6,066 nucleotides of DNA from Syntrophales bacterium (GTDB lineage Bacteria; Desulfobacterota; Syntrophia; Syntrophales; UBA2192), in contig JALOPC010000126.1 in the NCBI GenBank assembly GCA_025454095.1, positions 1 to 6,066 on the forward strand. The letters run 5' to 3'. The notes under the pieces are model-generated. The model saw only the letters and a program-made list of their open reading frames with translations. It did no database searches and was not told where the DNA came from. Made by a program: the position numbers and the translations under genes. Numbering within the stretch: the stretch's first letter is position 1; each line of letters begins with the position of its first letter. Positions 5,537-6,066 of the stretch are shown here, piece by piece.

Positions 5537-5842
5537 ATGACCATGACTCTGCTGGATCGGATCTTCAGACTGACGATCGTGTCGCTGCTCATCCTGGGCA
5601 TCATGACAAGCTTGCTGACCGAGGCGATGGCCCAGGACGCCAAACCCGCCCCGGCGGCCGCGGAGGAAAAACCGACGGCCGATTTCACCGTGTCGGCCCT
5701 CAGCGCCTACATATGGCGCGGTCAGCAGCAGACAAGAGACAGCCTCGTGCTGCAGCCGTCGATGACGGTCGGGTATAAGGGCTTCAGCGCAAACCTTTGG
5801 GGAAACCTGGACACGAACCCGTACTCGCCGACCGATGCCTGA
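5537..5842 (+). CDS. TorF/Gcw_chp-like outer-membrane porin, N-terminal part (frame broken)
   Basis: As read, 101 residues ending at TGA 5840-5842. Residues 1-32 are a signal peptide: charged start (Asp7, Arg8, Arg11), hydrophobic core about 12-27, and cleavage site AMA before Gln33. A short Ala/Pro/Lys/Glu-rich linker follows, then the first beta-strands of a small barrel: FTVSALSAYIWRGQQQ, SLVLQPSMTVGYKGFSANLW, GNLDTNPYSP. The RGQ segment and the paired strands around VGYKGF resemble the TorF family of putative porins (Gcw_chp/TIGR02001-like), common in Desulfobacterota and other proteobacteria; the transported substrate is unknown. The barrel would lie in the outer membrane. The frame ends far too early, while matching barrel sequence resumes at once in another frame (5839-6066), so the gene is interrupted by a frameshift, either real or from sequencing or assembly. 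Confidence 0.7.
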   Translation: MTMTLLDRIFRLTIVSLLILGIMTSLLTEAMAQDAKPAPAAAEEKPTADFTVSALSAYIWRGQQQTRDSLVLQPSMTVGYKGFSANLWGNLDTNPYSPTDA

Positions 5843-6066
5843 CCCTTTTCTACAGCAAGGCCTTCGGGCCCGTAACGGCAGGCCTCGGCTACATCTACTA
5901 CTCCCTGAATGCCCCGTACTCGGGTGCAGCCGACCCGCTGGATTCCCAGGAGCTCTTCGTCACGCTGGCCGGCAATGTCCTGCTGACCCCGACGCTCACC
6001 GTGTACAAGGAGATCGACCACTACCACCAGTGGTACATCCTCTTCGGGGTGTCCCACACCTTCGAA
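5839..6066 (+). pseudogene. Frame-shifted continuation of the porin, running off the window
   Basis: From 5839 a different frame is open to the last base (76 codons): it begins LTLFYSKAFGPVTAGLGYIY, continues with a DSQELFVTLAGNVLLTP strand pair and LTVYKEIDHYHQWYIL, and ends FGVSHTFE. Alternating aromatic/hydrophobic strands and the FGP, GYIYY and GVSHTF segments are what TorF-like porins show after the GNLDT region, so this is the same gene. Restoring the frame needs one extra base or the loss of two. Relatives usually have several more residues (often with a WNETD-like stretch) between the two halves, so a deletion of 3n+1 bases is likely. The open end shows the gene continues past the window. 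It has no start codon of its own. Confidence 0.65.

Noticed and set aside
5722..6057. 111-codon minus-strand frame opposite the broken porin
   Set aside because: The + strand carries clear porin sequence in two frames across the same bases; the antisense product has no recognisable features.

Overview
The window is GC-rich (about two thirds G+C in the genes, with strong G/C at third codon positions) and holds three intact or nearly intact genes plus one broken gene, all on the + strand. The gene content suggests an anaerobic bacterium of the Desulfobacterota (old Deltaproteobacteria). The indicators are the hisS-aspS pair, an AspRS of the non-discriminating type, a Re-citrate-synthase-like enzyme fused to a Cache domain, and a short TorF/Gcw_chp-type outer-membrane porin. 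The lineage is an inference from these family resemblances; no search was possible.

Layout. Bases 1-1073 are the 3' part of hisS (histidyl-tRNA synthetase). Four bases later, with a Shine-Dalgarno inside the end of hisS, aspS (aspartyl-tRNA synthetase, TTG start) runs to 2855. Bases 2856-3184 are non-coding or nearly so. They hold a weak terminator, a TTGACA promoter candidate, a 39-codon small ORF with its own Shine-Dalgarno, a possible three-way-junction RNA fold, and a very clear intrinsic terminator at 3075-3108. A segment near the end of the small ORF is complementary to the 5' arm of that terminator, so the whole stretch looks like a transcription-attenuation leader for the next gene, or else a small RNA gene. 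Bases 3185-5074 encode a 629-residue protein: an HMGL-like TIM-barrel acyltransferase of Re-citrate synthase type with a C-terminal Cache/PAS-like sensor domain and no membrane segment. A second intrinsic terminator (5135-5170) closes this unit.

Bases 5171-5536 are a long regulatory-looking intergenic region. It contains a very AT-rich island with two inverted repeats, a pyrimidine-rich tract, a sigma-54-like promoter (5351-5366), and a 15-bp hairpin in the predicted 5' UTR. A porin gene starts at 5537 with a clear signal peptide. Its frame is broken near 5840, and the rest of the barrel continues in another frame to the edge of the window.

How the parts fit. hisS and aspS form one translation-related unit; the AspRS probably also charges tRNA-Asn with Asp for later amidation by GatCAB. 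The citrate-synthase-like enzyme would feed acetyl-CoA and oxaloacetate into citrate for glutamate synthesis or the TCA cycle. It appears to be controlled both at the RNA level (leader and terminator) and at the protein level (Cache domain). The porin is a separate, probably sigma-54-dependent unit.
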